In this document: piece by piece, positions 34,935 to 43,544 of the stretch
Numbering within the stretch: the first letter of the stretch is position 1
Layout: each line of letters begins with the position of its first letter
Source: Candidatus Hydrogenisulfobacillus filiaventi
GTDB taxonomy: Bacteria > Bacillota > Sulfobacillia > Sulfobacillales > R501
Length of the DNA: 64,000 nucleotides
NCBI GenBank assembly: GCA_902809825.1
Contig: LR778114.1
Span: forward strand, 1,364,001 to 1,428,000
Reading direction: 5' to 3'
Program-made: the position numbers and the translations under genes
The notes under the pieces: generated by a model
Told to the model about the DNA's origin: nothing
The model's input: only the letters and a program-made list of their open reading frames with translations
Databases searched by the model: none

Positions 34935-37900
34935 GCCAGTTCACTCCCTTCCGGCCGCTACGCACTGCTTCCTCCACCGGTCGGATGAGCACCATGGTGT
35001 CGCGCTGGTGCCCGGTGGGCCCGTAGTAGTTAAAACCGTAGGACAGCTGCGCGTACCCGCCGATAAAGTGGGTGGGCTTGGGGATGACGCGGGTGACGCT
35101 GTTGTGGGTCCCGCCCCGGTCCCCGGTGATGAAGGAGGCCGGCACCCCCACCGTGCGGTCCTGGGCATGGTACATGAGCACCATCCCGGGAGGCAGCCGG
35201 TGGCTGACCACCGCCCGGGCGATGATGGCCCCGTTGCGGCTGTAGACCTCAATCCAGTCGTTGTCCGCAATCCCCAGGGCAGCTGCATCCCGGTCGCTCA
35301 CCCACACCGTCTGCCCGCCCCGGAACAGGCTCAACATGCGCGGATTGTCCGCGTAGGTGGAATGGATGCCCCACTTCTGGTGGGGGGTGATCCAGCGCAC
35401 CGCCAGCACCCGCTGGCCGTTGCCCGCCACCGCGGGGTCGGCAGGGGTAAAGGGCGGCAGGTCCAGCGGAGGCCGGTACAGCGGCAGGCCCTCCCCCAGG
35501 TCCGCCATCAGCTCGTGGTCGAGGAAGAAGTGCTGCCGGCCGGTCAGGGTGCGCCAGGGCACCCGGTAGTCCACGTTGACCGTAAAGGGCGAGTAGCGCC
35601 GGTTCTCGGCCTCGAGCCCGCTCCACACCGGCGAGGGGATAGCCTGCCGGGGCTGGGCGGTCAGCTCCTTGATGGAGAAAGCCTCCTCCTCATGGCCAGC
35701 GGCCACTTCCCGCAGCGCTGCTATCCCGGTGGTCTGGGCCAACGCTGTCCATTCCTCCACCGCCCGGTGCCCGTTGGTGGTGCCGGAGAGGATGAGGATG
35801 GCATCGGCTGCCCGCCGGTCCTCGACGATGCGTGGCCGGCCCGCGGCGGCCCCTTCCCTCACCACCCCTAACTTGCGGCGCAGCTCGGCGTAGGCCGCCC
35901 GTCCATCAATCCGCACCCCCTTGGTGGTCAGAGCTGTCTCCGCCGCCGGGCCCACGCTGGTCATCTGGGCCCACAGGTCCCGGTAGCGCCGGCGCACCAC
36001 CACCAACCGGGGCAATGTGCGCCCGGGCTCGGCCGGCACCTCCCTCCGGCGCCAGTCCCGGATACGGCCGCCCGGCTGGGCCAGCTCATCCGGGGTGTCA
36101 TGCTGCAGCGGCACCGCCACCAGGTCCTCCACCTCCTCCGGCAGGTGGTCGGCTGCCAGGCGCGAGAAGGTCCGGGCCAGAGCCTGAAAGGCCTGCCAGT
36201 CGCTCTTCACCTCCCAGGGGGGGCTGACCGCAGGGTTGAAGGGATGGACAAAGGGATGCATATCGGTGCTGGACAGGTCATGCTTCTCATACCAAGTGGC
36301 CGCCGGCAGCAGCACGTCGGAGTAAAGAGCGGTGGAGGTCATCCGGAAATCGGTGGTGACCAGCAAATCCAGCTTGCCTTCGGGGATCGTGTCCGCCAAG
36401 CGCACCCCGTCCGGCTGCCCTCCCCCCGGTTCCGCCAGCACATGCCCACTGGTGCCGAGCAGAAACCTGAGGAAGAACTCATGCCCCTTTCCGGACGCCC
36501 CCAGCAGATTGGAGCGCCAGACAAAGAGCACCCGCGGGAAGTTGCGAGGATCCTCGGGCTCCTCCACCGCAAACCGCAGCTGACCCGACTCCAGCCGGCG
36601 GGCGACGTAGGCCGCTATCGCCGCCTCATCCCGTGCCCCCTCCCGGCGCGCCTCCGCGACCAGATCGAGGGGGTTGCGGGTGAACTGGGGGTAGGATGGC
36701 AGCCAGCCCAGGCGCACCGCCAGGGCCTGCAGGTCCATCAGGTGCAGGCGGCCGGTGGGGCCAGCCCAGGGGGTGACCAGCGTCCCCGGGTCCAGGGTCT
36801 CGTACCGAAACTGCTCACTGGCGGTGTAGAAGAAGAGGGTGCCATTCTGCTGCCGGGCGGGAATCCCCCAATCGCGCGCCGCGGCCAGCGTCTGCCAGCC
36901 CTCCAAGGGCCGTACCTTCTCCTGCCCCACGTAATGCGCCCAACCGCCGCCGTTCACGCCCTGGCTGCCGGTCAGCAGCACCAGGTTCAACATGGCCCGG
37001 TAGGTGACATCGCTGTGATACCAGTGGTTGGTGCCCCCACCCATGGCGATCAGGGCCCGGCCCCGGGTGCGGGCGGCGGTGGCGGCAAACTCCCGCGCCA
37101 CCCGGATGACCTGGTCTTGCGGCACCCCGGTGATGGCCTCCTGCCAGGCGGGGGTGTAGGGGCGCGGGTCTTCATAACTGCGGGGGTAGTCCCCCGGCAG
37201 GCCACGGTCCACCCCTACGTGGGCCATCAGGAGGTCGAACACGGTGGTGACCCAGTGCTCGCTCCCGTCGCCGAACCGTAACCGGCGCACCGGCACCCCC
37301 CGCACCACCGCTTCGGCCCGCCCGTTGCCAAAGTAGGGGAACTGTACCAGAACCGTTTCGACACCAGCATCCAGGAAGCTCAGGCGAGGGACGATCGGGC
37401 TGCCGTCCTCCCGTTCCAGGTGCAGATTCCACCGCCCCGACCCGTCCCAGCGGAAGCCCAGGCTGCCGGGGGGCACCACCGGTTCCCCCGCCTGGTCATC
37501 CCAGAGGACCGTCTTCCAGGCCGCATGCTCCCCCGCCTCCAGGCCCAGGTCGGCGGCGGTGACGAAGCGCCCTGCCAGATTGGCCTCGCCCGGACCGGCC
37601 TCCAACGTGACCAGGAAGGGCAGGTCGGTGTACTGCTTGACATAGTCCTCAAAGTACGGGGTGGGGTGATCGCGGTAGAACTCGGTCAGGATGACATGGG
37701 TCATGGCCATGGCCAGGGCCCCGTCCGTGCCCGGCCGCGCTGGCAGCCACTCATCGGCGAACTTGGCCGCCTCCGCGTAGTCCGGGCTGACCTCCACCAC
37801 CTTGGTGCCGTTATAGCGCGCCTCCACCATGAAGTGCGCGTCCGGCGTACGGGTCATGGGCAGGTTGGTGCCCCAGATGATGAGGTAGCGGCTGTTGTAC

Positions 37901-38640
37901 CAATCAGCGCTTTCGGGCACATCCGTCTGCTCGCCCCACACCTGCGGGGACGCCGGGGGCAGGTCGGCATACCAATCGTAAAAACTCAGCATGGACCCGC
38001 CCAGCAGGGACAAAAAGCGGGACCCGGCTGCAAAACTGACCATGGACATGGCGGGGATGGGGCTGAAGCCGGCGATGCGGTCGGGCCCATAGGCCCGGAT
38101 GGTGTCGACCAGGGCCGCGGCCACCAGTTCCGCCGCCTCATCCCAGGAAACCCTTACAAAACCGCCCTTGCCGCGGGCCTGCTGCCAGGCCGCCACTTGC
38201 AGCCGATCCTGACGCAGGGTCTCCCAGGCCCGCACCGGGTCGCCAGTGCGGCTGCGGGCCGCCTGCCAGGCCCGCCAGAGGGCGCTCCGCACATAAGGGT
38301 ACTTGACCCGCATGGGGCTGTACAGGTACCAGGAAAAGCTGGCCCCTCGGGGGCAGCCGCGGGGTTCATATTCGGGCATGTCGGGTCCGATGGAGGGATA
38401 GTCCGTGGCCTGGGTTTCCCAGGTCACGATCCCGTCCTTCACGTGGACTTTCCAGCTGCACGAGCCGGTACAATTGACGCCATGCGTGGAACGGACCACC
38501 TTATCATGTTGCCAGCGAGCACGGTAGAGGTCCTCCCACTGCCGATCACGGGGATTCTCCTCCGTCCAGCCCTGATTGATGCGCCGGCCGCGCCGCAGGT
38601 ACGCCAGCGAGCGGAACAGCGGGGAACGTTTGCGAGCCAC
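34924..38640 (-). CDS. narG: Respiratory nitrate reductase alpha subunit NarG
   Basis: Catalytic molybdo-bis-MGD subunit reducing nitrate to nitrite. It has 1238 residues. The N-terminal FS0 cluster ligands are His53, Cys57, Cys61 and Cys96 (THGVNCTGSCSW and YEPRGCPRG), the NarG-type set. The Asp expected to bind molybdenum lies in NLPMTRTPDAHFMVEARYN. There is no Tat signal with RRxFLK, so the active site is most likely cytoplasmic, unlike archaeal or haloarchaeal forms. GTG 38640 comes seven bases after AAGGAGG; no better start exists. Second gene of the hemerythrin-nar operon. Confidence 0.96.
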   Translation of the reverse strand: MARKRSPLFRSLAYLRRGRRINQGWTEENPRDRQWEDLYRARWQHDKVVRSTHGVNCTGSCSWKVHVKDGIVTWETQATDYPSIGPDMPEYEPRGCPRGASFSWYLYSPMRVKYPYVRSALWRAWQAARSRTGDPVRAWETLRQDRLQVAAWQQARGKGGFVRVSWDEAAELVAAALVDTIRAYGPDRIAGFSPIPAMSMVSFAAGSRFLSLLGGSMLSFYDWYADLPPASPQVWGEQTDVPESADWYNSRYLIIWGTNLPMTRTPDAHFMVEARYNGTKVVEVSPDYAEAAKFADEWLPARPGTDGALAMAMTHVILTEFYRDHPTPYFEDYVKQYTDLPFLVTLEAGPGEANLAGRFVTAADLGLEAGEHAAWKTVLWDDQAGEPVVPPGSLGFRWDGSGRWNLHLEREDGSPIVPRLSFLDAGVETVLVQFPYFGNGRAEAVVRGVPVRRLRFGDGSEHWVTTVFDLLMAHVGVDRGLPGDYPRSYEDPRPYTPAWQEAITGVPQDQVIRVAREFAATAARTRGRALIAMGGGTNHWYHSDVTYRAMLNLVLLTGSQGVNGGGWAHYVGQEKVRPLEGWQTLAAARDWGIPARQQNGTLFFYTASEQFRYETLDPGTLVTPWAGPTGRLHLMDLQALAVRLGWLPSYPQFTRNPLDLVAEARREGARDEAAIAAYVARRLESGQLRFAVEEPEDPRNFPRVLFVWRSNLLGASGKGHEFFLRFLLGTSGHVLAEPGGGQPDGVRLADTIPEGKLDLLVTTDFRMTSTALYSDVLLPAATWYEKHDLSSTDMHPFVHPFNPAVSPPWEVKSDWQAFQALARTFSRLAADHLPEEVEDLVAVPLQHDTPDELAQPGGRIRDWRRREVPAEPGRTLPRLVVVRRRYRDLWAQMTSVGPAAETALTTKGVRIDGRAAYAELRRKLGVVREGAAAGRPRIVEDRRAADAILILSGTTNGHRAVEEWTALAQTTGIAALREVAAGHEEEAFSIKELTAQPRQAIPSPVWSGLEAENRRYSPFTVNVDYRVPWRTLTGRQHFFLDHELMADLGEGLPLYRPPLDLPPFTPADPAVAGNGQRVLAVRWITPHQKWGIHSTYADNPRMLSLFRGGQTVWVSDRDAAALGIADNDWIEVYSRNGAIIARAVVSHRLPPGMVLMYHAQDRTVGVPASFITGDRGGTHNSVTRVIPKPTHFIGGYAQLSYGFNYYGPTGHQRDTMVLIRPVEEAVRSGRKGVNWLAD

Positions 38641-38653
38641 CGGAGTGCCTCCT

Positions 38654-39103
38654 TCAGGAATGTGCACGGACAGGCCGGACCGGCACCGCTGCGGCGGGAG
38701 AAGCCAGCAAGGACTCCTCCCGACGGGCATGTCGACGCAAGAGATCGAGAGCCGGCTCTAGCACCGCCGCCACCGCGTCCGGTCCCTTCTCTTCCAGTGC
38801 CGCACGAGCGGCGGCCACCGCCCTGGTTAGTGCGGCATGCTCGGCTGCCAGCTGGTCTAACAGCCCGCGCACCTGCGGTCGGGCTTGACGGAGCCAGGGA
38901 TACAGGTCGTCCTCTTCCGCGGTAAGATGGGCCAACACCCGTTGGTTCCAGGTCTCCACCAGGGCCGCCGCTACCCGGGCCGCGGCAGGGTCTTGCCGGC
39001 GGTTGAATGCGGCCAACCAGGCCAGCCCCTGGGCCACCTCGGTCTCCTGTGCCTCATGCACCGCCTGATGTGCCGCCGCCTGCCAAAGGGAAGGCCCGCT
39101 CAT
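38654..39103 (-). CDS. Hemerythrin-like HHE domain protein heading the nar operon
   Basis: 149 residues forming a four-helix HHE domain. Candidate metal ligands lie in HQAVHEAQ, in the AHLTAEEDDLYPWL motif, in AEHAALTRAV and in HARREESLL. Such proteins bind a di-iron centre and sense or bind O2 or NO, or repair nitrosative damage (YtfE/ScdA-like). It ends 13 bases before the narG start, so it is the first gene of the nar transcript. AGGAGGAG precedes ATG 39103. An NO- or oxygen-related role in nitrate respiration is inferred from context. Confidence 0.82.
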   Translation of the reverse strand: MSGPSLWQAAAHQAVHEAQETEVAQGLAWLAAFNRRQDPAAARVAAALVETWNQRVLAHLTAEEDDLYPWLRQARPQVRGLLDQLAAEHAALTRAVAAARAALEEKGPDAVAAVLEPALDLLRRHARREESLLASPAAAVPVRPVRAHS

Positions 39104-39140
39104 ACTCCCGTCTCCTCCTGGCCGTGTGCCTTACGGCCCC

Positions 39141-39183
39141 AGCATACGGTTGGCGCCCGAACCTGTCTGTGACTGCGATCACC
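39141..39183 (-). promoter_or_regulatory. Fnr-type activated promoter of the hemerythrin-narGHJI operon
   Basis: A site TGTGA-CTGCGA-TCACC at 39168-39183 and a -10 box TATGCT on the minus strand (39146-39141). Counting from the -10, transcription should start near 39134, which places the centre of the site at -41.5, the textbook position for class II Crp/Fnr activation. No -35 is needed or seen. The ATG is about 30 bases further. The remaining part, 39184-39353, holds no gene. Confidence 0.65.
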
Positions 39184-39353
39184 AAGCCTGCCTGCGCCGC
39201 AACCCCTGCCGGGCAGATACGACGGCAGCCGTCGGATCTCTGCCGCCGGGTTTTTGCGGCCCGATGGTGCGCGGGATCACGATGGCTGACTGGCGCCCGG
39301 ACTAGGGTGGTAACGAGGGGGCCCACAAACGGATGGAAGGGGCGGTAAGCGAT

Positions 39354-39728
39354 ATGCAGAAGGCCTGGCACCTCGAACAGATCCCGTACGGTTCGGAACA
39401 GCCCGGCATACTCCGCGGGTTCGAAACCCCCTTCACCATGGTGAACCTGCTCCGGTTCCGCACTGGCCAAGCGCTGGCCGCCCACCGCACCTCCAGTACC
39501 GCGCTCATTGCGGTGCTCCAGGGCCGTGTGATGGTGGCCAGCGGTACCGAACAGGCGGAGTTAGGCGTGGGAGAGGCGGTGTTGATGGAGCCCGATGAAA
39601 CCCATAGCCTCCAGGCGATGGAGCCGGCGGTGGTGCAGTTGATCCTGAGTCCCCATCCCCGCCATCACACCTTGGCCGAGACCTTGGGCATCCCCCCGGC
39701 CGTAAGGAGGTTCCCTCCCGTGCTATAA
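39354..39728 (+). CDS. Cupin-domain protein
   Basis: 124 residues with a single cupin barrel. Recognisable parts are the first motif-like stretch around GQALAAHRTSSTALIAVLQG and the second around LMEPDETHSLQAMEPAVVQL. H in AAH and H in ETH could bind metal. The start at 39354 is chosen for AAGGGG about 11 bases upstream; the ATG at 39333 is an alternative. Divergent from the nar operon, so it may share regulation. Function unknown; small cupins of this kind often act in sugar or nitric-oxide-related metabolism. Confidence 0.75.
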   Translation: MQKAWHLEQIPYGSEQPGILRGFETPFTMVNLLRFRTGQALAAHRTSSTALIAVLQGRVMVASGTEQAELGVGEAVLMEPDETHSLQAMEPAVVQLILSPHPRHHTLAETLGIPPAVRRFPPVL

Positions 39729-39729
39729 T
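39721..39729 (+). promoter_or_regulatory. Extended -10 promoter of the TauE-type permease gene
   Basis: TGCTATAAT is a perfect extended -10 (TGn-TATAAT). It overlaps the cupin stop codon: the TAA of the cupin gene is part of the TATAAT box. It lies 67 bases upstream of the permease start. Confidence 0.65.
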
Positions 39730-39749
39730 GGCTGGGAACGAATCCGCCG

Positions 39750-39771
39750 CGGGCGGCCCGGGGGCCGCCCG
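39750..39771 (+). other. GC hairpin in the leader of the permease mRNA
   Basis: Stem CGGGCGGCC / GGCCGCCCG with a four-base loop, between the promoter and the ribosome site. No U-run follows, so it is not a standard terminator. It could be an attenuator or simply stabilise the leader. Confidence 0.35.
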
Positions 39772-39795
39772 TCGTCATGCCGGGAGGGAGTTGCG

Positions 39796-40539
39796 TTGCA
39801 CTTCGGAATCTTTGCGCCCGGCGCCTTTGCCGTCGCTTTCGCCATTGTGCTCACGGCCTTTTTCGTGCGGGGCATCGTGGGGTTCGGATCGGGGCTGATT
39901 TCGGTTTCCCTGCTGATCCTCCTCATCCCCATCCGGGTGGCGGTTCCGATCGTGTATGTGGTGGATACCGTGGGCAGTTTCGCCCTCGGCACCTACGACT
40001 TTAAACATATCCGCTGGACGGAGATGCCCTGGCTGTGGCCGGCCACCGTCCTGGGGCTGGCGGTGGGAGCCTTCGTCCTGAAGCACGCGCCCGCCCAGCA
40101 CCTCACCCTCATCCTGGGGCTGTTTATCCTGCTGTACGTGGCCTACGCCCTGGCGGTGCGCCCCGAGCGGCTGCCGCTCATCGGGCGGGCCTGGGGCGGC
40201 CCGCTGGGCTTCCTGGGCGGGGTCATCGGCAGCCTCTACGGCGGGGGCGGACCCGCCATCGTGGCCTACCTGCAGATGCGCAAGCTGGACAAGCGGGTCT
40301 TCCGCGCCACGTTCCAGTTCATCGCCATCACCGACGGGGTGGTGCGCGGCGCCCTCTACTGGGCCATCGGGCTGCTGCAGCCGGCGGTGCTGGAAACGGG
40401 GCTCTGGCTGCTGCCGGCGGTGGCGCTCGGCCTCTGGGCCGGCAACCGCCTGCATTTCCGCATCCGGCCCCGGCCCTTTCAGCTGGCCACCCTGGCGCTG
40501 CTGGCGGCCGCCGGCCTCAAACTGATGCTGCCCCTGTAG
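39796..40539 (+). CDS. TauE/SafE-family membrane permease
   Basis: 247 residues and about eight helices with the pseudo-repeat of the sulfite/sulfonate exporter family: FFVRGIVGFGSGLISVSLL in the first half and GGVIGSLYGGGGPAIVAYL in the second. The family exports sulfite, sulfoacetate or related anions; the substrate here is unknown. The start is TTG 39796, five bases after GGGAGGGAG. Its stop overlaps the end of the convergent S9 peptidase gene by 23 bases. Confidence 0.88.
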   Translation: MHFGIFAPGAFAVAFAIVLTAFFVRGIVGFGSGLISVSLLILLIPIRVAVPIVYVVDTVGSFALGTYDFKHIRWTEMPWLWPATVLGLAVGAFVLKHAPAQHLTLILGLFILLYVAYALAVRPERLPLIGRAWGGPLGFLGGVIGSLYGGGGPAIVAYLQMRKLDKRVFRATFQFIAITDGVVRGALYWAIGLLQPAVLETGLWLLPAVALGLWAGNRLHFRIRPRPFQLATLALLAAAGLKLMLPL

Positions 40540-42349
40540 ATGGGGCGTCGGGTTGCCGGTGGCGGTCGCAGAACTCGAGGATGGCCCGGTAGGCCCGGAT
40601 CTCGTTCTCTTTTTTGGTGAACCCGTGACCTTCGTCCTCGAACACGAGGTACTCGACCGCCACCCCCTGCGCCCGTAGCGCCTCCACCAGCCGGTCGGAC
40701 TCCGCCCGCACGACCCTGGGATCGTTGGCCCCCTGGATGACCAGCATCGGCTTACGCATGCGATCCACATACCGGATGGGCGAATCGGCCGCCAGCCGAT
40801 CCCGGTCCGCCTCGGGATCGCCCAGCCATTCCCGCATCATCGGTTTCCAGAACTCGGGGACCGCCGCAGCAAAGGTGATGAGGTCGGACGGACCGAACAG
40901 GTCCACGAAACCGGCAAAGCGGTCGCCGTGAAAGGCATGCAGGAGCAGGGTCATGTAGCCGCCGTAGCTGCCGCCGACCACAAATACCCGCCCCGGGGTC
41001 ACCCGCCCCTGCGCCTCCAGATAGTCGAGCCCGGCCAGGATGTCCTCACGGGGCCCGCGGTTCCAGGCCCGCTCCACCAGCTTGGCAAAGGCGGTGCCAT
41101 AGCCGGTGCTGCCCCGGAAATTGGGGGCGAACAGGTGGTAACCCCGGCGCAGGGCATACTGGAAAAAGGGACGGTACTGGCGGCGCTCGGCCGCCTGGGG
41201 GCCCCCGTGCGGCCACAGGATGGTATAGCCGTTGGCCCGCCCCGGCGGGGCCTCAAACCACAGGCCTTCGATGAAGCGGCCGTCCGGGGAGGGGTAGCGG
41301 ATGCGCTCGGCCCGGACCAGTTCCCCCGGTTCCACGCCCATCACCCGGTTGCGGGTCAGCCGCCGCCACCCGCCGGCGGGGTCCCGGCGCCACAGGTTGG
41401 GGGGGTCCACCTCGCTGCGGCCGGCCACGAACAGGGCGCCGCCGGCGGTGACCATCCCGTCCACCACTGCCACCGGCAGCTCAGGGTCCGGGGCAGCGGT
41501 GCCGTCGGCCAGGTTCACTTCCCAGAGGCGGTCGGCCACCCCCTCTTGCCCGATCACCCACAACCGCCGGCCGTCCCGGTCGATCTCGAGGCCGGCCAGG
41601 TCTGCATCCTCGCGCTGAAGGACCGGGGTAAAGGCGCGATCAGGGATGGAGTAGCGGGCCAGGTAAGCACGTTCGGCCCCGTAAGTGGTGGTGAACAGGA
41701 TCGTATCCGGGTCGAGGTAGCCCGCCGACCAGGTGACCTGCGGCGCATCGGGGTCAGGGGTGAGGGGCAGGCGCTCCCCCGCCCGCCACACAAACCCCGG
41801 CTGCCGGGTGTTGGAGTAGGCCTGGGCCAGGACCAGGCTGGAGCCGTCAGGCGCCACCGCGTGGAACACGGTCGTGGCGCCCTCACCCCGGAACAGCCGT
41901 TCCTCCCGGCCGGTCTCCAGGTCCAGCCGGTAGCAGTCCATGAAACGGGGGTTGTCGCGGTCGGAGCTGTAATAAACGTACCGCCCGTCCGGCGAGAGGT
42001 CGACCAGGTCGAAGCGGGCCCCGGTACTCTGGACCAGCGGGGTCAGGCCGCCCCCGTCCGGGGCCAGCAGGTAAAGCTGCACCCGCTCATCGCCGTCCCG
42101 GTCCAGGCCCACCACCAGATACCGCCCCTGGGGGTCGAAGCGGAGCGCATGCGGAACCTGCCCCACCCGGCTGAGCGGGAAAGGATAGGCGCAGGCCTCG
42201 TCCGCCAGGTCCAGCCCCCAGACCTCAAACCGGCCGCCCAGGTTGCTACCGAAGGCAACCCGTCTGCCGGCGGCATCCACCGCCAGGGCACTGATGGCAA
42301 AGGTTTGGAAGAACTCCTCCAGCCCGGGTTCCCCCGGCTCCAAACGCAT
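40517..42349 (-). CDS. S9-family prolyl oligopeptidase-like peptidase
   Basis: 610 residues: an N-terminal beta-propeller of about 350 residues with TolB-like phrases ([15 protein letters not shown]) and a C-terminal alpha/beta hydrolase. Catalytic residues are the Ser in GGSYGGYM, the Asp in QGANDPRV and the His in DEGHGF. No signal peptide, so it is cytoplasmic, like acylaminoacyl peptidases. ATG 42349. Its 3' end overlaps the convergent permease gene by 23 bases, which could give antisense overlap of the two transcripts. Confidence 0.9.
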   Translation of the reverse strand: MRLEPGEPGLEEFFQTFAISALAVDAAGRRVAFGSNLGGRFEVWGLDLADEACAYPFPLSRVGQVPHALRFDPQGRYLVVGLDRDGDERVQLYLLAPDGGGLTPLVQSTGARFDLVDLSPDGRYVYYSSDRDNPRFMDCYRLDLETGREERLFRGEGATTVFHAVAPDGSSLVLAQAYSNTRQPGFVWRAGERLPLTPDPDAPQVTWSAGYLDPDTILFTTTYGAERAYLARYSIPDRAFTPVLQREDADLAGLEIDRDGRRLWVIGQEGVADRLWEVNLADGTAAPDPELPVAVVDGMVTAGGALFVAGRSEVDPPNLWRRDPAGGWRRLTRNRVMGVEPGELVRAERIRYPSPDGRFIEGLWFEAPPGRANGYTILWPHGGPQAAERRQYRPFFQYALRRGYHLFAPNFRGSTGYGTAFAKLVERAWNRGPREDILAGLDYLEAQGRVTPGRVFVVGGSYGGYMTLLLHAFHGDRFAGFVDLFGPSDLITFAAAVPEFWKPMMREWLGDPEADRDRLAADSPIRYVDRMRKPMLVIQGANDPRVVRAESDRLVEALRAQGVAVEYLVFEDEGHGFTKKENEIRAYRAILEFCDRHRQPDAPSTGAASV

Positions 42350-42361
42350 GGCCTTCCCCTC

Positions 42362-42571
42362 CTACCGCCGCCGGCACAACCCCCAGGCCAGGGCCGCCGA
42401 CAGGGCCAGGGTTACCCCCGCCCCCGTCCAGGCTGCCCAGGTGAAATGCCACCACCCGGCTAGCCGCCCCATGGCCGCCAGCCCCCATAGTCCCGCCAGG
42501 GCAGCTGCCTGCCCGGGCCAGGCGGCACAGATGCGGCCGCCGGGGGACCGTTCAGGCGGTATCGCGCTCAT
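42362..42571 (-). CDS. Small two-helix membrane protein
   Basis: 69 residues with two hydrophobic segments (AAALAGLWGLAAMG and WAAWTGAGVTLALSAALAWG) and a short positively charged end RRR. Its ATG lies inside the 3' end of the NUDIX gene (overlap 20 bases). The peptidase gene starts 12 bases after its stop. No clear ribosome site and no family, so it is a modest call. Confidence 0.5.
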   Translation of the reverse strand: MSAIPPERSPGGRICAAWPGQAAALAGLWGLAAMGRLAGWWHFTWAAWTGAGVTLALSAALAWGLCRRR

Positions 42572-43046
42572 ATGCCACCACATGCCGCACCCCGGCCGGC
42601 AGCGGGTCCAGCACCTCCTGCCGCAGGAAGGCCGGATATAGGCGCAATCCCGGCAGGTCCTGCAGGGGAAACCACCGGAAGATGAGGCGCTTTTCGGGTT
42701 CCCGCCCCGCGAATTCCACCGCCCCCTGCACCTCCGGCGGCAGTTCCAGCAGCTTCACGGCATAGTAAAACCCGAGCTCGTGATAGCGGCATCCCCGGTA
42801 GGTGAAGAAATCCTCCACCACCCACAGCAGGGGGCCGACCTCGGCCCGGGCCCCGATCTCCTCTGCCAGCTCCCGCGCCACCGTGGCCGCCGAGGGCTCG
42901 AACAGTTCACCCCGCCCGCCGGGGACGGCCCAGAAATCGTCCTCGCGCACCTTATGCAGCAGGACGCGGCCATCCTGCACCACCAGCCCGGCAACCCGGA
43001 ACTGAAAGCGGGACGCCTCGCCCATCCGGAACCCCAGCACCGGCAT
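42552..43046 (-). CDS. NUDIX hydrolase
   Basis: Hydrolyses a nucleoside diphosphate linked to another group; substrate unknown. It has 164 residues. The NUDIX box is complete: GGRGELFEPSAATVARELAEEIG, with the REL-EE core. The C-terminal part (YHELGFYYAVKLLEL) is like the ADP-ribose and MutT branches. The ATG at 43046 is very close to GGGAGG; GTG 43040 or ATG 43025 are possible starts. Confidence 0.88.
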   Translation of the reverse strand: MPVLGFRMGEASRFQFRVAGLVVQDGRVLLHKVREDDFWAVPGGRGELFEPSAATVARELAEEIGARAEVGPLLWVVEDFFTYRGCRYHELGFYYAVKLLELPPEVQGAVEFAGREPEKRLIFRWFPLQDLPGLRLYPAFLRQEVLDPLPAGVRHVVAYERDTA

Positions 43047-43100
43047 CCCCTCCCGTTCCTCAGGCAGGCGGTTCCATATTCCTGCAGGCCCTGCCAGCCG

Positions 43101-43544
43101 TCAAGAGAGGGGCCCCGAGGCCAGGCGGTCATGGGCGCGCAACGCCAGCAGCAGCACCACGTTGGCCAGTGCGGAGGCCTGGAAGCTCCAGCCATGGTGG
43201 TAGAACATGTGCCCGGTCCAGTCCAGCACCGCCTCCACCGCCAGCAGGAGGGCGGTGCCCAGCAGCACCCAGCCCACCCGCCGCCAGGGCCCATAGGGAT
43301 ACCGCTGGACGAACACCCAGGCCCCGGCCGGATAGAGGCTCAGGTTCAGCACCAGGTTGGGCCAGAGCGCAGGCAGCAGCTGCGACCGGTACGACCAGAA
43401 CCCGCCGGCCGTAAACAGCTCGTCCAGCACAAAGGAACCCGCACTGGCGGCCAGGGCGGTGGCGTAGCCCCGCCGCCAGTGCCGGCGGTCCAGGGCCGCG
43501 AGGGCGGCGGCCCAGCTGATGACGGCAATGGACAGGAAGATCAC
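43101..43544 (-). CDS. Four-helix membrane protein, CBO0543-like
   Basis: 147 residues. Four or five hydrophobic helices, a layout and aromatic pattern like the CBO0543 family (SAGSFVLDELFTAGGFWSYR, LVLNLSLYPAGAWVFVQRYP). The start is GTG (43544), which overlaps the histidine kinase stop (GTGA) and has GGGGAGG nine bases upstream. The coupling suggests a role linked to the two-component system, for example as its target or sensor partner; this is inference. Confidence 0.68.
   Translation of the reverse strand: MIFLSIAVISWAAALAALDRRHWRRGYATALAASAGSFVLDELFTAGGFWSYRSQLLPALWPNLVLNLSLYPAGAWVFVQRYPYGPWRRVGWVLLGTALLLAVEAVLDWTGHMFYHHGWSFQASALANVVLLLALRAHDRLASGPLS

Noticed and set aside
37420-38925. 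Plus-strand 501-codon frame
   Set aside because: Antisense to narG, whose motifs and cofactor ligands are unmistakable.
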